Positions 26,614-37,664 are shown, counted from the first letter of the stretch. The stretch: 64,000 bases of DNA from Xenorhabdus griffiniae (GCF_037265215.1 NZ_CP147737.1:3504001-3568000), one strand, 5' to 3'. Numbers and translations are program-made. The notes: generated by a model from the letters alone, not told the origin.

Positions 26614-29490
26614 CTAACGATAATCTTCAATTGGCGCACAAGAGCAATGTAAATTACGATCACCGTAAACATCATCAAGACGTTTAACTGTCGGCCAATA
26701 TTTATTGGCTTTCGTTTCCGCCGTTGGGAAAACGGCAACTTCACGGCTATATGCATGATCCCAATCAGAAACCAGTTCAGCCTGAACGTGTGGCGCATTA
26801 ACCAATGGATTGTCTTCCAAAGGCCATTCTCCACTTGCCACTTTGCTGATCTCTTGCCGAATTGCCAGCATTGCATCAATAAAGCGATCAATTTCAACTT
26901 TACTCTCTGATTCCGTTGGTTCAACCATCAGAGTTCCCGCAACCGGGAATGACATGGTTGGTGCATGGAAACCATAGTCAATCAAACGCTTGGCGATATC
27001 CATCTCGCTGATGCCGAATTCTTCTTTCAGTGGACGAATGTCCAGAATACATTCGTGAGCAACATAGCCATTACGTCCGGTATAGAGGATCTCATAAGCC
27101 CCTTTCAGGCGGCTTGCAATGTAGTTGGCATTCAAGATCGCAACCTGGCTGGCTTGTTTCAGCCCTTGTGCTCCCATCATGCGAATATACATCCAGCTAA
27201 TCGGCAGGATAGAGGCACTACCAAACGGTGCTGCGGATACCGCACCTAATGTCGTAACTTCATCCATTTCCACTACGGAATGGCCCGGCACAAATGGCGC
27301 AAGATGTTTTTTCACGCCAATTGGCCCCATGCCTGGACCACCGCCGCCGTGTGGGATACAGAAGGTTTTATGCAAGTTCAGATGCGAAACATCTGCGCCA
27401 ATAAAGCCCGGTGTAGTAATACCCACTTGTGCGTTCATGTTCGCGCCATCAAGGTAAACCTGACCACCGTTTTGGTGAATAATTTCGCAAATCTCACGGA
27501 TGGTTTCTTCATAAACACCGTGAGTTGATGGGTAAGTCACCATGATACAAGCAAGATTGTCACTGTGTTTTTCTGCTTTTTCACGCAAATCAGCCAGATC
27601 GATGTTGCCTTCTTTATCACAGTTCACAACAATCACCGTCATACCCGCCATATGAGCAGATGCCGGGTTTGTACCATGCGCAGAGCTTGGAATTAAGCAA
27701 ATATGGCGATGTTGTTCTCCACGGCTGGCGTAATAGCGACGAATTGCCAGCAGGCCCGCATATTCTCCTTGTGCGCCAGAATTAGGCTGCATACAGAATG
27801 CGTCATATCCGGTCAGCAATACCAGCCAATGGGAAAGCTGGCTGATCATCTGGTGATAACCCTGGGCTTGTTCTGGCGGGCAGAAAGGATGCATATCGGT
27901 AAATTCAGGCCAGGTAATCGGCATGATCTCCGCTGCTGCATTCAGCTTCATGGTGCATGAACCCAACGGGATCATGGCTTGATTCAGCGCCAGATCTTTA
28001 CGCTCCAGACTGTGCATATAACGCATCATGTCGGTTTCACTGTGGTAACGACGGAAATTATCATGTGTTAAAATGTCGTCATTACGCAACATGGCGGCTG
28101 GAATAGATTGGCTGCCTGTCGCAACTTCACGATCAAGAGCATCAATATCCAGGACTGAATCAGAACCTGTTATCACTTGATACAGGGTTAATAGATCATC
28201 ACGGCTGGTTTTTTCACTCAAGGATACACCGACAGCACCAAGAATATCAGTACGTAAGTTAATCTGTGCCTTAGCCGCTCTTGCCAGTACCTGAGCCTTA
28301 TCTGACACCTCAATCGCTAATGTATCAAACCATGTCTTATGACGTAGTGTGATACCCGCCTTTTGCAAACCAACAGCCAGAATATCTGTCAATCGGTAAA
28401 TACGGTTGGCAATGCGCTTCAAACCTTCAGAACCGTGATAAACAGCGTACATTCCCGCAATATTGGCCAGTAAAACTTGCGAGGTACAAATATTGGAATT
28501 CGCTTTTTCACGGCGAATATGCTGTTCGCGGGTTTGCATCGCCATACGCAATGCTCTGTTACCCGCAGCATCACGGGAAACACCGATAATACGGCCCGGC
28601 ATAGAACGTTTGAATTCATCTCTGCACGCAAAGAAGGCGGCATGAGGGCCGCCATATCCCATCGGTACACCAAAACGCTGTGCAGAACCAAATACAATAT
28701 CAGCACCTTGTTTACCCGGCGCGGTCAATATGACCAATGCCATGAAATCCGCGGCAACGCTGACAATGATTTTACGCTCTTTCAGTTTTGCAATCAGGTC
28801 ACTGTAATCATGGACTTCACCCGTCGTTCCCGTTTGTTGCAGCAGGACACCAAAGATCCCTTCCAGTTCCAGTGCTTTTTCTGCTTTATCAACAATGACT
28901 TCAAATCCAAATGTTTCAGCACGGGTACGCACTACATCCAACGTTTGTGGGTGAATATCATCTGCCACAAAGAAACGTTCAGCGCTTTTCAGCTTGCTGA
29001 TCCGCTTTGCCATTGCCATCGCTTCTGCGGCAGCTGTTGCTTCATCCAGTAGTGAAGCTGAAGCAAGATCTAAGCCTGTCAGGTCAATGGTGACTTGCTG
29101 AAAGTTCAACAAGGCTTCTAAGCGGCCTTGAGAAACTTCCGGTTGATAAGGGGTATATGCGGTATACCAGCCCGGATTTTCCAGCAAATTACGCAAAATC
29201 ACGGGAGGAAGAATGGCGGGTGAGTAACCCATACCAATATACGATTGATAGCGCTGATTCTGATTTGCTATCGCTTTCAATTCAGCCAATGCCTGTTGTT
29301 CAGTCACTCCCTCACCAAGCGCAGGAGGCTCTGATAATGCGATATCACGGGGAACGATTTTATCGGTCAGATCATCAAGAGAATTTGCACCTATTATCGC
29401 CAGCATCTCTGTTTGCTGTTCAGCTGAAGAACCAATGTGGCGACGAATGAATTCACCTTGGTGTTCAAGTTGGATTAATGTCTGAGTCAT
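26614..29490 (-). CDS. gcvP: Glycine dehydrogenase (decarboxylating), P-protein
   Basis: 958 residues, the full length of the single-chain P-protein. The pyridoxal-phosphate lysine is in [16 protein letters not shown] (about residues 700-715), with the glycine-rich loop after it. It decarboxylates glycine and passes the aminomethyl group to lipoyl GcvH in the cytoplasm. It is third in the gcvT-gcvH-gcvP order. A hairpin terminator lies between gcvH and gcvP, so its expression may be lower than that of the other two. Confidence 0.98.
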   Translation of the reverse strand: MTQTLIQLEHQGEFIRRHIGSSAEQQTEMLAIIGANSLDDLTDKIVPRDIALSEPPALGEGVTEQQALAELKAIANQNQRYQSYIGMGYSPAILPPVILRNLLENPGWYTAYTPYQPEVSQGRLEALLNFQQVTIDLTGLDLASASLLDEATAAAEAMAMAKRISKLKSAERFFVADDIHPQTLDVVRTRAETFGFEVIVDKAEKALELEGIFGVLLQQTGTTGEVHDYSDLIAKLKERKIIVSVAADFMALVILTAPGKQGADIVFGSAQRFGVPMGYGGPHAAFFACRDEFKRSMPGRIIGVSRDAAGNRALRMAMQTREQHIRREKANSNICTSQVLLANIAGMYAVYHGSEGLKRIANRIYRLTDILAVGLQKAGITLRHKTWFDTLAIEVSDKAQVLARAAKAQINLRTDILGAVGVSLSEKTSRDDLLTLYQVITGSDSVLDIDALDREVATGSQSIPAAMLRNDDILTHDNFRRYHSETDMMRYMHSLERKDLALNQAMIPLGSCTMKLNAAAEIMPITWPEFTDMHPFCPPEQAQGYHQMISQLSHWLVLLTGYDAFCMQPNSGAQGEYAGLLAIRRYYASRGEQHRHICLIPSSAHGTNPASAHMAGMTVIVVNCDKEGNIDLADLREKAEKHSDNLACIMVTYPSTHGVYEETIREICEIIHQNGGQVYLDGANMNAQVGITTPGFIGADVSHLNLHKTFCIPHGGGGPGMGPIGVKKHLAPFVPGHSVVEMDEVTTLGAVSAAPFGSASILPISWMYIRMMGAQGLKQASQVAILNANYIASRLKGAYEILYTGRNGYVAHECILDIRPLKEEFGISEMDIAKRLIDYGFHAPTMSFPVAGTLMVEPTESESKVEIDRFIDAMLAIRQEISKVASGEWPLEDNPLVNAPHVQAELVSDWDHAYSREVAVFPTAETKANKYWPTVKRLDDVYGDRNLHCSCAPIEDYR

Positions 29491-29590
29491 TGATGATAAT
29501 TTCCTGAAACTAGCTATGCCTTTTATCTTTCAAGTTACCGTCTTGTTGTCTATCACTTGAAATCTATTGGCTATAAAAAAACAGCACAAA

Positions 29591-29622
29591 AAAACGCCCC
29601 ATTCACAATGTGATATGGGGCG
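29591..29622 (-). terminator. Intra-operon terminator between gcvH and gcvP
   Basis: On the minus strand the stem CGCCCCAT/ATGGGGCG, extended by TCACA/TGTGA, is followed by TTTTTTTGTG. It lies 12 bp after the gcvH stop and about 100 bp before gcvP. Confidence 0.9.
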
Positions 29623-29633
29623 ATTCAAAATAA

Positions 29634-30026
29634 TTACTCGTCTTCTTCCAAGAGTGACCGATAACTTTCGGCATCAAGCAAATTAGCGAGTTCACTCTCA
29701 TCAGCTATTTTAACGCGGAACAACCAACCTTCGTTATAGGGTTCACTGTTCACCAACTCGGGAGAATTTTCCAGATCAGGGTTAACCGCAATAATCTTAC
29801 CACTCACCGGTGCGTAGATATCAGAAGCCGCTTTGACTGACTCTACAACAGCACAATCATCGCCACTATTTACTTCTGTGCCTATTTCCGGCAAATCAAC
29901 AAATACCATATCGCCCAATAACTTCTGGGCATGTTCGGTAATACCTACGGTATATTCACCATTGCCTTCCGAGCGAACCCACTCATGTGATTCTGTATAT
30001 TTCAATTCTACTGGTACATGACTCAT
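29634..30026 (-). CDS. gcvH: Glycine cleavage system H-protein
   Basis: 130 residues. The lipoylated lysine is in [16 protein letters not shown] at about residues 62-77. GcvH shuttles the aminomethyl intermediate between P-, T- and L-proteins. It starts 22 bp after gcvT (AAGGAGAAGG before the ATG). The L-protein gene lpd is in the same window at 47817. Confidence 0.97.
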   Translation of the reverse strand: MSHVPVELKYTESHEWVRSEGNGEYTVGITEHAQKLLGDMVFVDLPEIGTEVNSGDDCAVVESVKAASDIYAPVSGKIIAVNPDLENSPELVNSEPYNEGWLFRVKIADESELANLLDAESYRSLLEEDE

Positions 30027-30048
30027 CGTTGCCTTCTCCTTGTTTTTA

Positions 30049-31146
30049 TCACTCTACAAGTGGTTTTCCCATCCGCACAAAACCCGGTTTAACAACCTGT
30101 ACGGGCATTTCTCGATTACGGATCTGGACAACCGCCTGTTCACCAATACCTTGCGGTACACGTGCAAGGGCTATACTAAATCCTAAGGTTGGGGAGAATG
30201 TTCCACTGGTAATCACGCCTGAACGCATTTCACCGGAATCATCAGTGAAGTTGACCGTTAAGCCACCACGTAATACTCCCTTTTCACGCATGACCAGTCC
30301 AACCAACTGATCAGTACCCGTTTCGCGTTGTCTTTCCAATGCTTCACGACCAATGAAGTGGCGATCTTCCGGTTTCCAAGCAATTGTCCATCCCATGTTG
30401 GCGGCCAGAGGTGAAACAGTTTCATCCATTTCTTGACCATAAAGGTTCATGCCCGCTTCAAGACGCAATGTGTCACGCGCTCCCAATCCAGTCGGTTTCA
30501 CGCCTACTGCTAACAACTGTTGCCAAAAATCTGCCGCTTGTTCTTTAGGCAGTGCAATTTCATAACCTGCTTCACCGGTATAACCCGTCGTTGCAATAAA
30601 TAGATTTCCCGATTGGACGCCAAAGAAAGGTTTCATACCCGTTACCGCTTGCTTCTGCGCATCACTTAACAATGATTGCACTTTGGCTTGCGCGTTTGGC
30701 CCCTGGACAGCAATCAGAGCCAAATCATCACGTACGGTAACTTCAACGTCATATTTCTCAGCATGTTGGTAAATCCATGCCAGGTCTTTCTCGCGGGTCG
30801 CCGAATTCACAACCATGCGATAAGCATTATCAGTGAAAAAATAGACAATGAGATCATCAATGACGCCGCCAGATGCATTTAGCATTGCGGTATATAATGC
30901 CTTGCCCTGTTCGGTGAGTTTGGCAATGTCATTGGCCAGAAGATAGCGGAGAAAATCACGGCAATCTGGACCGTGTAGATCCACAATTGTCATATGGGAA
31001 ACGTCGAACATACCAGCATCAGCACGCACTGTATGATGTTCGTCAATTTGTGAACCATAGTGCAGGGGCATCATCCAGCCATGAAAATCTACCATGCGTG
31101 CTCCGCATGCCAGATGTTGATCATATAGTGGGGTGTGTTTTGACAT
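30049..31146 (-). CDS. gcvT: Aminomethyltransferase, glycine cleavage T-protein
   Basis: The ATG at 31146 ([19 protein letters not shown] upstream) gives 365 residues as in the family. An in-frame extension to 31230 is not supported by homology. The GcvT folate-binding fold is seen, with [14 protein letters not shown] near the start, [14 protein letters not shown], and [10 protein letters not shown] at about residues 190-200. It transfers the methylene group to tetrahydrofolate and releases ammonia. It is first in the gcvTHP operon. I see no glycine riboswitch in the 290 bp upstream. Confidence 0.96.
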   Translation of the reverse strand: MSKHTPLYDQHLACGARMVDFHGWMMPLHYGSQIDEHHTVRADAGMFDVSHMTIVDLHGPDCRDFLRYLLANDIAKLTEQGKALYTAMLNASGGVIDDLIVYFFTDNAYRMVVNSATREKDLAWIYQHAEKYDVEVTVRDDLALIAVQGPNAQAKVQSLLSDAQKQAVTGMKPFFGVQSGNLFIATTGYTGEAGYEIALPKEQAADFWQQLLAVGVKPTGLGARDTLRLEAGMNLYGQEMDETVSPLAANMGWTIAWKPEDRHFIGREALERQRETGTDQLVGLVMREKGVLRGGLTVNFTDDSGEMRSGVITSGTFSPTLGFSIALARVPQGIGEQAVVQIRNREMPVQVVKPGFVRMGKPLVE

Positions 31147-31435
31147 TATTTCCCTCTTTACATTCTTGACATGAAAACATTCGTGACCTGAAAAAACATA
31201 CGGCGCATTAACCGGCAGGTGTTGGATCATGAAGCAAAGAAGCGGTTAATCACGCAAACGATACCTTGGGATCAGAAGTTATCACTGAAATAGGAAATGA
31301 ACCATAAAATAAATTAGCTGCATTGCCGCAGCAATCCGAAATGGCACGGATTGCCATGCAGAATTTTTGTCTGATTTATTGCACAAAAATACTCAAAATT
31401 TTTAACAAATAGCCAAAAAACAATCTTTTTAGGTT

Positions 31436-31483
31436 GAAAAAAGGCTAAAGTGTGAAGTAAATCGACTTAACACACTTTAGCCT
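31436..31483 (-). terminator. Rho-independent terminator of the pepP-ubiH-ubiI operon
   Basis: On the minus strand a 13-bp stem AGGCTAAAGTGTG/CACACTTTAGCCT is followed by TTTTTTC, 37 bp after the ubiI stop. Confidence 0.92.
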
Positions 31484-31519
31484 GATATGAGAAAAACTAA
31501 TTCTAATTCATAGGCTGAA

Positions 31520-32752
31520 TTAGATTTTTTCAACCGAAGCGGTTTGGGCGATCAGCCAATCAGGAAGGTCATTAAGACCCATGGCATGACGAAGCAATTG
31601 CGGCTTCATTCCCGGTAAGTGATCAGCCAGTGTTAATCCAATTCCACGCAATAATTTTTTAGCGGGGTTATTGCCATCAAATAGCTGACGAAAACCCTGC
31701 ATACCTGCAAGCATGACCGCAGCACTGTGTTTACGGCGACGTTCATAACGTCCCAAATAGAGATATTGACCGATGTCTTTTCCTTGCTGGTTTAAGCGGC
31801 TCAATTCACCTATCAGTTCTGCCACATCCATAAATCCAAGATTAACACCCTGACCAGCCAGTGGGTGGATAGTGTGTGCCGCGTCGCCTAATAGCGCCAA
31901 TCGGTGAGCAGCAAAATTGCGGGCATAACGCCCCGTTAATGGGATAGTTTGTCGATCACTGACCAGTTCACATTGACCAAGACGCATATCAAATGTCGCG
32001 CTTAATTGCCGATTAAACAGTGTCGGTTCCATAGATTTGCGCTGTTGCGCAGATTCAGCCGGCTGTGACCACACAATCGAACATAAGTGAGGATCTGGCA
32101 GTGGCAGGAAAGCCAGTATTCCATCACCGTGGAAAACTTGGCGTGCAACACCTTCATGAGGCTGCTCAGTCCGAATTGTCGCGACCAAGGCATGGTGTTC
32201 ATAATCCCAGAAAGTCAGCGGAATATCCGCATGTTGACGCAACCAAGAGTGGGCACCGTCTGCACCAATGACCAGGCGTGAAGTCAGCATTCTTCCATCG
32301 GATAATGTGATAAAGGCTTCGTTTTCTCCCCAGGCAACGTTCTTAAGGGAAGATGGGGTGAAGATCATGACATCTGGCAAATTTTCCGCACGTTGCCAGA
32401 GCGCTTGCCGGATCACATGGTTTTCGATGATATGCCCCAGATGAGTCAAGCCATTTTCCGCCGCATTAAACTCAATACGCCCGAAACTGTCCCGATCCCA
32501 AACGTCCATTCCCTGATATGAACTGGCTCGCATTGCAAGAATATCTTGCCAGACACCAAGGTGGGTGAGTAATCGTTCACTGGCTGCATTGATGGCTGAA
32601 ACACGTAACGCATATTCATCATTGATACCAAATGGCTTTGTCGGTGGGTGCTCTTCTACCATCGCGATGCGCAAGCCACTACCTTGTAAACCACAAGCCA
32701 GCGCAAGGCCAACCATTCCGCCCCCTGCGATCACCACATCAAATGATTGCAT
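31520..32752 (-). CDS. ubiI: FAD-dependent 2-octaprenylphenol hydroxylase (UbiI/VisC)
   Basis: The ATG at 32752 has AGAGGAAAG upstream and gives 410 residues beginning MQSFDVVIAGGGMVGLALA, the Rossmann GxGxxG FAD loop. The second FAD motif GDAAHTIHPLAGQGVNLGF (about residues 285-303) is characteristic of the UbiH/UbiI/UbiF family. It carries out C5 hydroxylation in ubiquinone synthesis. Its order after ubiH, as in E. coli, decides UbiI rather than UbiF. The ORF extension to 32791 would overlap ubiH and lacks support. Confidence 0.94.
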   Translation of the reverse strand: MQSFDVVIAGGGMVGLALACGLQGSGLRIAMVEEHPPTKPFGINDEYALRVSAINAASERLLTHLGVWQDILAMRASSYQGMDVWDRDSFGRIEFNAAENGLTHLGHIIENHVIRQALWQRAENLPDVMIFTPSSLKNVAWGENEAFITLSDGRMLTSRLVIGADGAHSWLRQHADIPLTFWDYEHHALVATIRTEQPHEGVARQVFHGDGILAFLPLPDPHLCSIVWSQPAESAQQRKSMEPTLFNRQLSATFDMRLGQCELVSDRQTIPLTGRYARNFAAHRLALLGDAAHTIHPLAGQGVNLGFMDVAELIGELSRLNQQGKDIGQYLYLGRYERRRKHSAAVMLAGMQGFRQLFDGNNPAKKLLRGIGLTLADHLPGMKPQLLRHAMGLNDLPDWLIAQTASVEKI

Positions 32753-32765
32753 TTTTTCTTTCCTC

Positions 32766-33956
32766 TTAATCTGCCAATGGTGACTGTGCAACCCAACCTA
32801 ATGTTTGGCGGGCAAAAAGATCCCGCATTGGGGATAATCTTTCCATGGTCTTCAAGCCAAGATTACGCCCTATTTTTAACGGTAAGTAGTCATTAGCGAA
32901 TAACCTGACCAGCCCATCCGTGAGTCCAATGGTCGTTTCACGATCTGCCTGACGCTGTTGCTGATACTGTGCCAGTACCTGATAGGAGCCAATATCCTGT
33001 CCAGAAGTGGCCGCTATTGAAATGACTTGTGCCAAAGCCATCACATCACGCATCCCTAAGTTAAAGCCCTGTCCAGCGATCGGATGCAAAGTTTGGGATG
33101 CATTACCTACCAGCGCCAGACGGTGGCTAATTTGCCTGCTGGCTGTCGATAATGCTAAGGGATAACTATGTCGTTGACCGGTTTCCAGCATTTTCCCCAA
33201 ACGCCAGCCAAATGCTTTTTGCAGCTGTTGGAGAAATTCATGCTGGCTCCAGTTATTGACGTCTGACTGTTTTTCCAGTGGGTGACACCATACCAGTGAA
33301 CTACGCCCTTCCGACATAGGTAACAACGCCAATGGGCCATATTGGGTAAAACGCTCGAATGCCCTTCCTCGAGGATGTTCAGAAGTCAGGACATTAGCAA
33401 TAATGGCTGTCTGCTCATAAGATCGCCGTTTGAACGGTATATTACACGCCTGGGCTATTGCCGAGTGACTACCATCCGCAGCGACCAGTAATTCTCCTGT
33501 CAGCTTTTCGCCATTATTCAGCGAAACCACTACAGAATTTTCCAAACGCTCAATGGAATTCACTTTAGCCGGACAGTAAAGTTTAATATTTGGAGATTGT
33601 TTTAATAACTCAAAAAGATGAATTCCAGCATCATGCAATTCAATCACATTGCCTAATGCCGAGATATCATAGTCGCTGGCGCGAATGTTGGTGAAACCGC
33701 TATTACCACGGTCGCTAACATGAACGTGAGTTATTGGGGTAACACAATGTTGCAGTGCAGGCCAAATACCGACCTGTTGCAAGCGCTGACATGTACCATA
33801 AGCCAAGGCTATAGCCCTTGCATCAAAACCAGGATGCTCCCTGGTTGGTTCTGCTGCTTCAATCAAGGAGACTTGTAATTGCCCCCGACTCAGCGAGGCA
33901 ATAGTCAGAGCCAATGTCGCTCCCGTCATGCCTCCGCCCACAATAATCACGTTCAT
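32766..33956 (-). CDS. ubiH: 2-octaprenyl-6-methoxyphenol hydroxylase UbiH
   Basis: 396 residues from the ATG at 33956 (AGGAAG upstream); the frame's earlier first codon is GTG and poorer. It starts NVIIVGGGMTGATLALTIA (FAD loop) and has GNASQTLHPIAGQGFNLGMR at about residues 280-299. The second conserved position reads GNAS where most relatives have GDAA, so the Asp that contacts FAD ribitol is Asn here, as is common in UbiH. It hydroxylates C1 in ubiquinone synthesis. It lies between pepP and ubiI in one operon. Confidence 0.94.
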   Translation of the reverse strand: MNVIIVGGGMTGATLALTIASLSRGQLQVSLIEAAEPTREHPGFDARAIALAYGTCQRLQQVGIWPALQHCVTPITHVHVSDRGNSGFTNIRASDYDISALGNVIELHDAGIHLFELLKQSPNIKLYCPAKVNSIERLENSVVVSLNNGEKLTGELLVAADGSHSAIAQACNIPFKRRSYEQTAIIANVLTSEHPRGRAFERFTQYGPLALLPMSEGRSSLVWCHPLEKQSDVNNWSQHEFLQQLQKAFGWRLGKMLETGQRHSYPLALSTASRQISHRLALVGNASQTLHPIAGQGFNLGMRDVMALAQVISIAATSGQDIGSYQVLAQYQQQRQADRETTIGLTDGLVRLFANDYLPLKIGRNLGLKTMERLSPMRDLFARQTLGWVAQSPLAD

Positions 33957-33980
33957 TATCACTTCCTGATTACTTTAACC

Positions 33981-35285
33981 TTACTGTGCCATCAGAGCTT
34001 CTATCTCATCGGGATCTTTCACGACAGATTCAGTCAGGTTTTCATTTCCTGTTTCCGTTATCACAATGTCATCTTCAATACGAATACCGATACCACGGTA
34101 TTCCGGCGGGACATCCGCATCGGGTGCAATGTAAAGCCCCGGCTCTACAGTCAGCACCATGCCAGGTTGCAAAATACGATCGCGATCAACACCGTAATCG
34201 CCGACATCGTGCACATCCAGCCCCAACCAATGACTCAAACCATGCATGAAAAATTGACGGTAAGCATTGGTTTCGATCAATTGTTCGACTTCACCATGCA
34301 TAATGCCTAATCTTACCAATCCTTTCACCATGACACGTACAACCTGCCCCGTGACCTCGCTGATAGTGACACCAGGTCTGTACAATTCCAGGGAAAGGTT
34401 AATGGCTTCCAAAACAATGTCGTAGATTTCACGTTGAGGGCGCGTAAATTTGCCATTTACCGGAAATGTCCGTGTAATGTCGCCGGCATATCCCTCATAC
34501 TCACACCCCGCATCGATTAACACTAAATCGCCATCTTTCATGCGACGTTCATTTTCAGTGTAATGCAGAATACAAGCGTTATCTCCCGCGCCAACTATCG
34601 TGTTATAAGCAGGATAACGCGCCCCCTGACGGGTGAATTCGTGGTGAATTTCGGCTTCCAGCTGGTATTCAAACATACCAGGATGGCAAGCCTGCATCGC
34701 CCTGATATGCGCCTGAGCACTGATTTCCCCCGCTTTGCGCATGATTTCTAATTCAACGTCTGACTTAAACAGACGCATTTCATGCAGCCACGGGCGCCAA
34801 TCTGCCATGATCATTGGTGCCTTGAAGTTACGGCGGCTGTTTTTACGCAATTTATCCAACGCACTAAAGACGATGTTATCGGCGTACTCAAATTCGCCCT
34901 GGGCGTGATAGACCACTTCCAAGCCATTCAATAATAAATAGAGTTGTTCATCGAGATCATCAAATGGTAAGGCGCGATCCACCCCCAATTTTTCCAATGC
35001 AGCTTCTTGTCCAAGACGACGACCAAACCAAATTTCCGCAGTCAAATCGCGAACACGATTAAACAACACACTGTGATTGTGGGTTTCATCGCTTTTAATC
35101 AGTATTAGAACCGCTTCCGGTTCACTGAAACCGGTCAGATACAGAAAATCACTGTGCTGACGGTAGGGATATTCACTATCTGAATTACGTGTCGCAGGCA
35201 ACGCCGAAAATATAATGGCCGCACTGGCCGGTGCCATTTTTGACAATAATGCCTGTCGACGGGATAAATATTCTTGTTTAGTCAT
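33981..35285 (-). CDS. pepP: Xaa-Pro aminopeptidase P
   Basis: 434 residues, close to E. coli PepP. The N-terminal domain spans about residues 1-170. The C-terminal pita-bread domain has the dinuclear metal ligands in IDAGCEYEGYAGDITRTFPV, HGLSHWLGLDVHDVG, TVEPGLYI and IRIEDDIVIT. It removes N-terminal residues preceding proline in the cytoplasm. It follows ygfB and precedes ubiH, the standard order. Confidence 0.96.
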   Translation of the reverse strand: MTKQEYLSRRQALLSKMAPASAAIIFSALPATRNSDSEYPYRQHSDFLYLTGFSEPEAVLILIKSDETHNHSVLFNRVRDLTAEIWFGRRLGQEAALEKLGVDRALPFDDLDEQLYLLLNGLEVVYHAQGEFEYADNIVFSALDKLRKNSRRNFKAPMIMADWRPWLHEMRLFKSDVELEIMRKAGEISAQAHIRAMQACHPGMFEYQLEAEIHHEFTRQGARYPAYNTIVGAGDNACILHYTENERRMKDGDLVLIDAGCEYEGYAGDITRTFPVNGKFTRPQREIYDIVLEAINLSLELYRPGVTISEVTGQVVRVMVKGLVRLGIMHGEVEQLIETNAYRQFFMHGLSHWLGLDVHDVGDYGVDRDRILQPGMVLTVEPGLYIAPDADVPPEYRGIGIRIEDDIVITETGNENLTESVVKDPDEIEALMAQ

Positions 35286-35320
35286 ACCCTCTCCTGCAAA
35301 ATTCCATATTATTAGTTGGG

Positions 35321-35363
35321 ATACCCCTCATCTTTCAAAGCTTGAAATTTATAGGGTGAATAC
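35321..35363. repeat. Short degenerate inverted-repeat remnant
   Basis: ATACCCCTCATCTTTCAAAG followed by CTTGAAATTTATAGGGTGAA resembles the two ends of the ERIC-like elements seen near 36041, fused with the middle missing. It lies in the short ygfB-pepP gap. Confidence 0.45.
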
Positions 35364-35369
35364 CGCCAA

Positions 35370-35957
35370 TCAGTGCAATGTTGGTTTTTCATTTTTTGCA
35401 CTGTCCGCGGTTTTAGGTGTCGCAAACGCGATATAACAGAGTTGAACCGCAACACGTACATATTCTAGAACTTCTTCAAGGGCTTGAGAGAGTTCTTCCT
35501 GATCTTCGTCTTCATCATAGCCCAACATGCCAATGTTACGTAAATCGGTGATAACTTCCTGAATTTCTGGCTTTTCTGTTAATTTGGGATTGGCTACACC
35601 CAAGCCGAGCAGAAAGTGGTTAACCCATCCCGCCAATGCTTCTGCACATTCAAAAACCCCCGCCTCTTCATCAGGCAGCAACAGATTGAACGAGAAACTA
35701 CTGTCATCCAGCAATTCAAACGTCGTTTCGTACAATTCCCTAAGCGGCAAAGCCAAAACCTGAGAAAATGCCAGGCCATCATTCGCAAGATCATGCACCA
35801 GTGTCTGCCAGCTACTATCGTGATTACCGCCATGATTTCCACCACATAGTAACCCACTGATTAAGCCATGCATTTCTGCTGCTGTCAGGGCGATGGACTG
35901 TTGATGCAAAATTTCATCAAATGATTGATAATTAGGTAATGAGTTTTGTATAGACAT
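35370..35957 (-). CDS. ygfB: YgfB family protein (UPF0149)
   Basis: 195 residues, first gene of the ygfB-pepP-ubiH-ubiI cluster. The family pattern is seen in [15 protein letters not shown] (about residues 22-36), the acidic centre, and [11 protein letters not shown] (about residues 110-120), with CYIAFATP near the C-terminus. The cellular role in enterics is not settled. Cytoplasmic, all-helical protein. Confidence 0.93.
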   Translation of the reverse strand: MSIQNSLPNYQSFDEILHQQSIALTAAEMHGLISGLLCGGNHGGNHDSSWQTLVHDLANDGLAFSQVLALPLRELYETTFELLDDSSFSFNLLLPDEEAGVFECAEALAGWVNHFLLGLGVANPKLTEKPEIQEVITDLRNIGMLGYDEDEDQEELSQALEEVLEYVRVAVQLCYIAFATPKTADSAKNEKPTLH

Positions 35958-36040
35958 GTATATTGATCATCGTTGGCGATATAAGTTCATGCTATGCTAC
36001 CATCAAGGGGAGTCGCTATACCAGACAGCACACACCGATA

Positions 36041-36175
36041 TATCCCCAACCGATTTCGAGATGCCGCGTGATAGCAAGGGCACAAATCCCCAAAACATAG
36101 GTACTTTATATCTATAACTAATTGACTGGGATAAGTGAACATTGCCCAAAAGCAGCAACTTGAAGAGGAAGGGGA
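36041..36175. repeat. Degenerate ERIC-like intergenic element
   Basis: The tract starts TATCCCCAACCGATTTCGAG, contains AATCCCC...GACTGGG, and ends AGCAGCAACTTGAAGAGGAA GGGG (split here). This layout matches the ~127-bp intergenic units common in Xenorhabdus and Photorhabdus, in diverged form. It lies in the ygfB-zapA divergent spacer (35958-36380), which otherwise shows no gene. Confidence 0.5.
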
Positions 36176-36243
36176 AAAGAGGGGCTTTTGGTATTGTACG
36201 GTAATGATTGGTGTCGGCCTTGTTTTATACCATAATTTACTTT

Positions 36244-36306
36244 ATACCCCATCGATTTCAAATTACAGCTCTGGCAACAAAGCCGCAATTTGAGAGATAA
36301 GGGATA
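36244..36306. repeat. Shortened ERIC-like element
   Basis: ATACCCCATCGATTTCAAAT at the left and GCAATTTGAGAGATAAGGGA at the right form the two ends of the same element type with the centre deleted. Confidence 0.5.
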
Positions 36307-36307
36307 T

Positions 36308-36341
36308 ATATACCAATCTAACTTCAAGATGCGTATATCAA
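36308..36341. repeat. Half copy of the 107-bp palindromic element, upstream of zapA
   Basis: TATACCAATCTAACTTCAAG followed by ATGCGTATAT is the left end of the element at 43827 with the rest missing. It ends 40 bp before the zapA ATG. Confidence 0.65.
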
Positions 36342-36380
36342 CATCAAGGTATCGGCACAATAATAAATCAGGAAGGTGTC

Positions 36381-36686
36381 ATGTCTGCACAACCAGTAGA
36401 TATTCAGATTTTTGGGCGGTCATTACGTGTCAATTGTCCAACAGAGCAGGTTGAAGCGTTGCAAGCTGCTGCTGAGGAACTTGAAGAGCGTTTGCATAAC
36501 CTTAAAGAACGCACCAGAGTCACTAACACTGAGCAACTGGTTTTTATTGTGGCACTGAATGTCTGTCACGAGTTGGCACAGGAGAAGATGAAAACCCGTG
36601 ATTATGCTTACAATATGGAACAAAAAATAAAAATGCTCCAGCAATCCATTGAAAAGGCACTGTTAGAGCAAGGTAAAGTTACCTGA
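36381..36686 (+). CDS. zapA: Cell division protein ZapA
   Basis: 101 residues. It shows the [16 protein letters not shown]-terminal globular part, then a coiled coil from about residue 60 ([19 protein letters not shown]). ZapA binds FtsZ and bundles its filaments at the septum. AGGAAGG precedes the ATG. It lies just upstream of 6S RNA as in E. coli and is divergent from ygfB. Confidence 0.95.
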   Translation: MSAQPVDIQIFGRSLRVNCPTEQVEALQAAAEELEERLHNLKERTRVTNTEQLVFIVALNVCHELAQEKMKTRDYAYNMEQKIKMLQQSIEKALLEQGKVT

Positions 36687-36831
36687 TACTCCATCCATCA
36701 GCTGAATCTTATTGATAAATCAGGCAGTAGTCACTATAGATTAATATAAGCAGTTGCTTTCTTCGTTTAGTTCCATACAATAGGCTTCATAGCGTTGCTT
36801 AAAGCCTATTTAGGTGATTTAAGCAGCAAAA

Positions 36832-37015
36832 ATTTCTCTGAGGTGTTCGTGAGCAGGGAAGTCCCCTGAGCCGATATTTCATCTCTATAGAATGTGGTGC
36901 TACGTTTCTTGTGAGCATGCTTGGCTAGCCAAGAAGCCTAATAGCAACGACGCTGCGTTCACCTTGAACCAAGGGTTCAAGGGTTACCACCTGTAACGGC
37001 ATCTTGGAGAACCCC
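36832..37015 (+). ncRNA. ssrS: 6S RNA
   Basis: About 184 nt. Conserved blocks match E. coli SsrS: ATTTCTCTGAG at the 5' end, CCCCTGAGCCGATATTTCAT, GAATGTGG, GTGAGCATGC, TTCACCTTGAACCAAGGGTT and GGCATCTTGGAGA at the 3' end. The ends pair to close the long hairpin. 6S RNA mimics an open promoter and sequesters sigma-70 RNA polymerase in stationary phase. It lies between zapA and fau, the conserved location, and is likely co-transcribed with fau. Confidence 0.96.
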
Positions 37016-37067
37016 CGCTTTTTATCTGTTTTGTATCCTTTTCTGCGTTAATTAACAGGCAGGTATC

Positions 37068-37664
37068 ATGCAATCAGATTCTTCTCTTACTCTGCGTCAA
37101 TCCATTAGAAAAAAAATTCGGCAGCTACGTCAAAATCTATCCCCTGAACAACAATCGCAATTTGCCCAGCAAGCCATTAAACAGGCTATGATTCACCCTA
37201 AGATCCAGCAAGCTGATAAAATTGCCCTCTATCTCTCCTTTGACGGGGAATTAGATACACGTCCGCTGATTCAACAACTTTGGCAGCAAAACAAACAGGT
37301 CTATTTGCCAATATTGCATCCTTTCAACCGGAATCACCTGCTGTTTCTCCGTTATTGCGCTGATACGCCTCTTATTCATAACCGCTTTAATATCGAAGAG
37401 CCTCAGTTGGATGTCCGGCAGGTTTTACCCATCGCTGAACTTGATGTCATGTTTATTCCTCTGGTCGCTTTCGATTGCACAGGGCAACGCTTAGGGATGG
37501 GCGGTGGTTTCTACGACAGAACCCTCGCGAAATGGCAACAACAGAATTTTTATCCGATTGGATTAGCCCACAATTTTCAGTTAGTTGAGAATCTACCTAG
37601 CGAGAGTTGGGATATTCCTCTGCCAGAGATCATTACACCAGACAAAGTATGGCAATGGATATAA
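37068..37664 (+). CDS. fau: 5-formyltetrahydrofolate cyclo-ligase
   Basis: 198 residues (YgfA). The ATP-binding GMGGGFYDRTLAKW motif is at about residues 143-156, and an N-terminal RQSIRKKIRQLR helix binds ATP phosphates. It converts 5-formyl-THF to 5,10-methenyl-THF, linking to the one-carbon pathway of gcvTHP in the same window. In E. coli it is processed from the 6S RNA transcript; the 52-bp gap after ssrS here supports the same. Confidence 0.95.
   Translation: MQSDSSLTLRQSIRKKIRQLRQNLSPEQQSQFAQQAIKQAMIHPKIQQADKIALYLSFDGELDTRPLIQQLWQQNKQVYLPILHPFNRNHLLFLRYCADTPLIHNRFNIEEPQLDVRQVLPIAELDVMFIPLVAFDCTGQRLGMGGGFYDRTLAKWQQQNFYPIGLAHNFQLVENLPSESWDIPLPEIITPDKVWQWI

Noticed and set aside
31147..31435. 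Glycine riboswitch upstream of gcvT
   Set aside because: None of the conserved glycine-aptamer blocks could be seen in the 290-bp leader.
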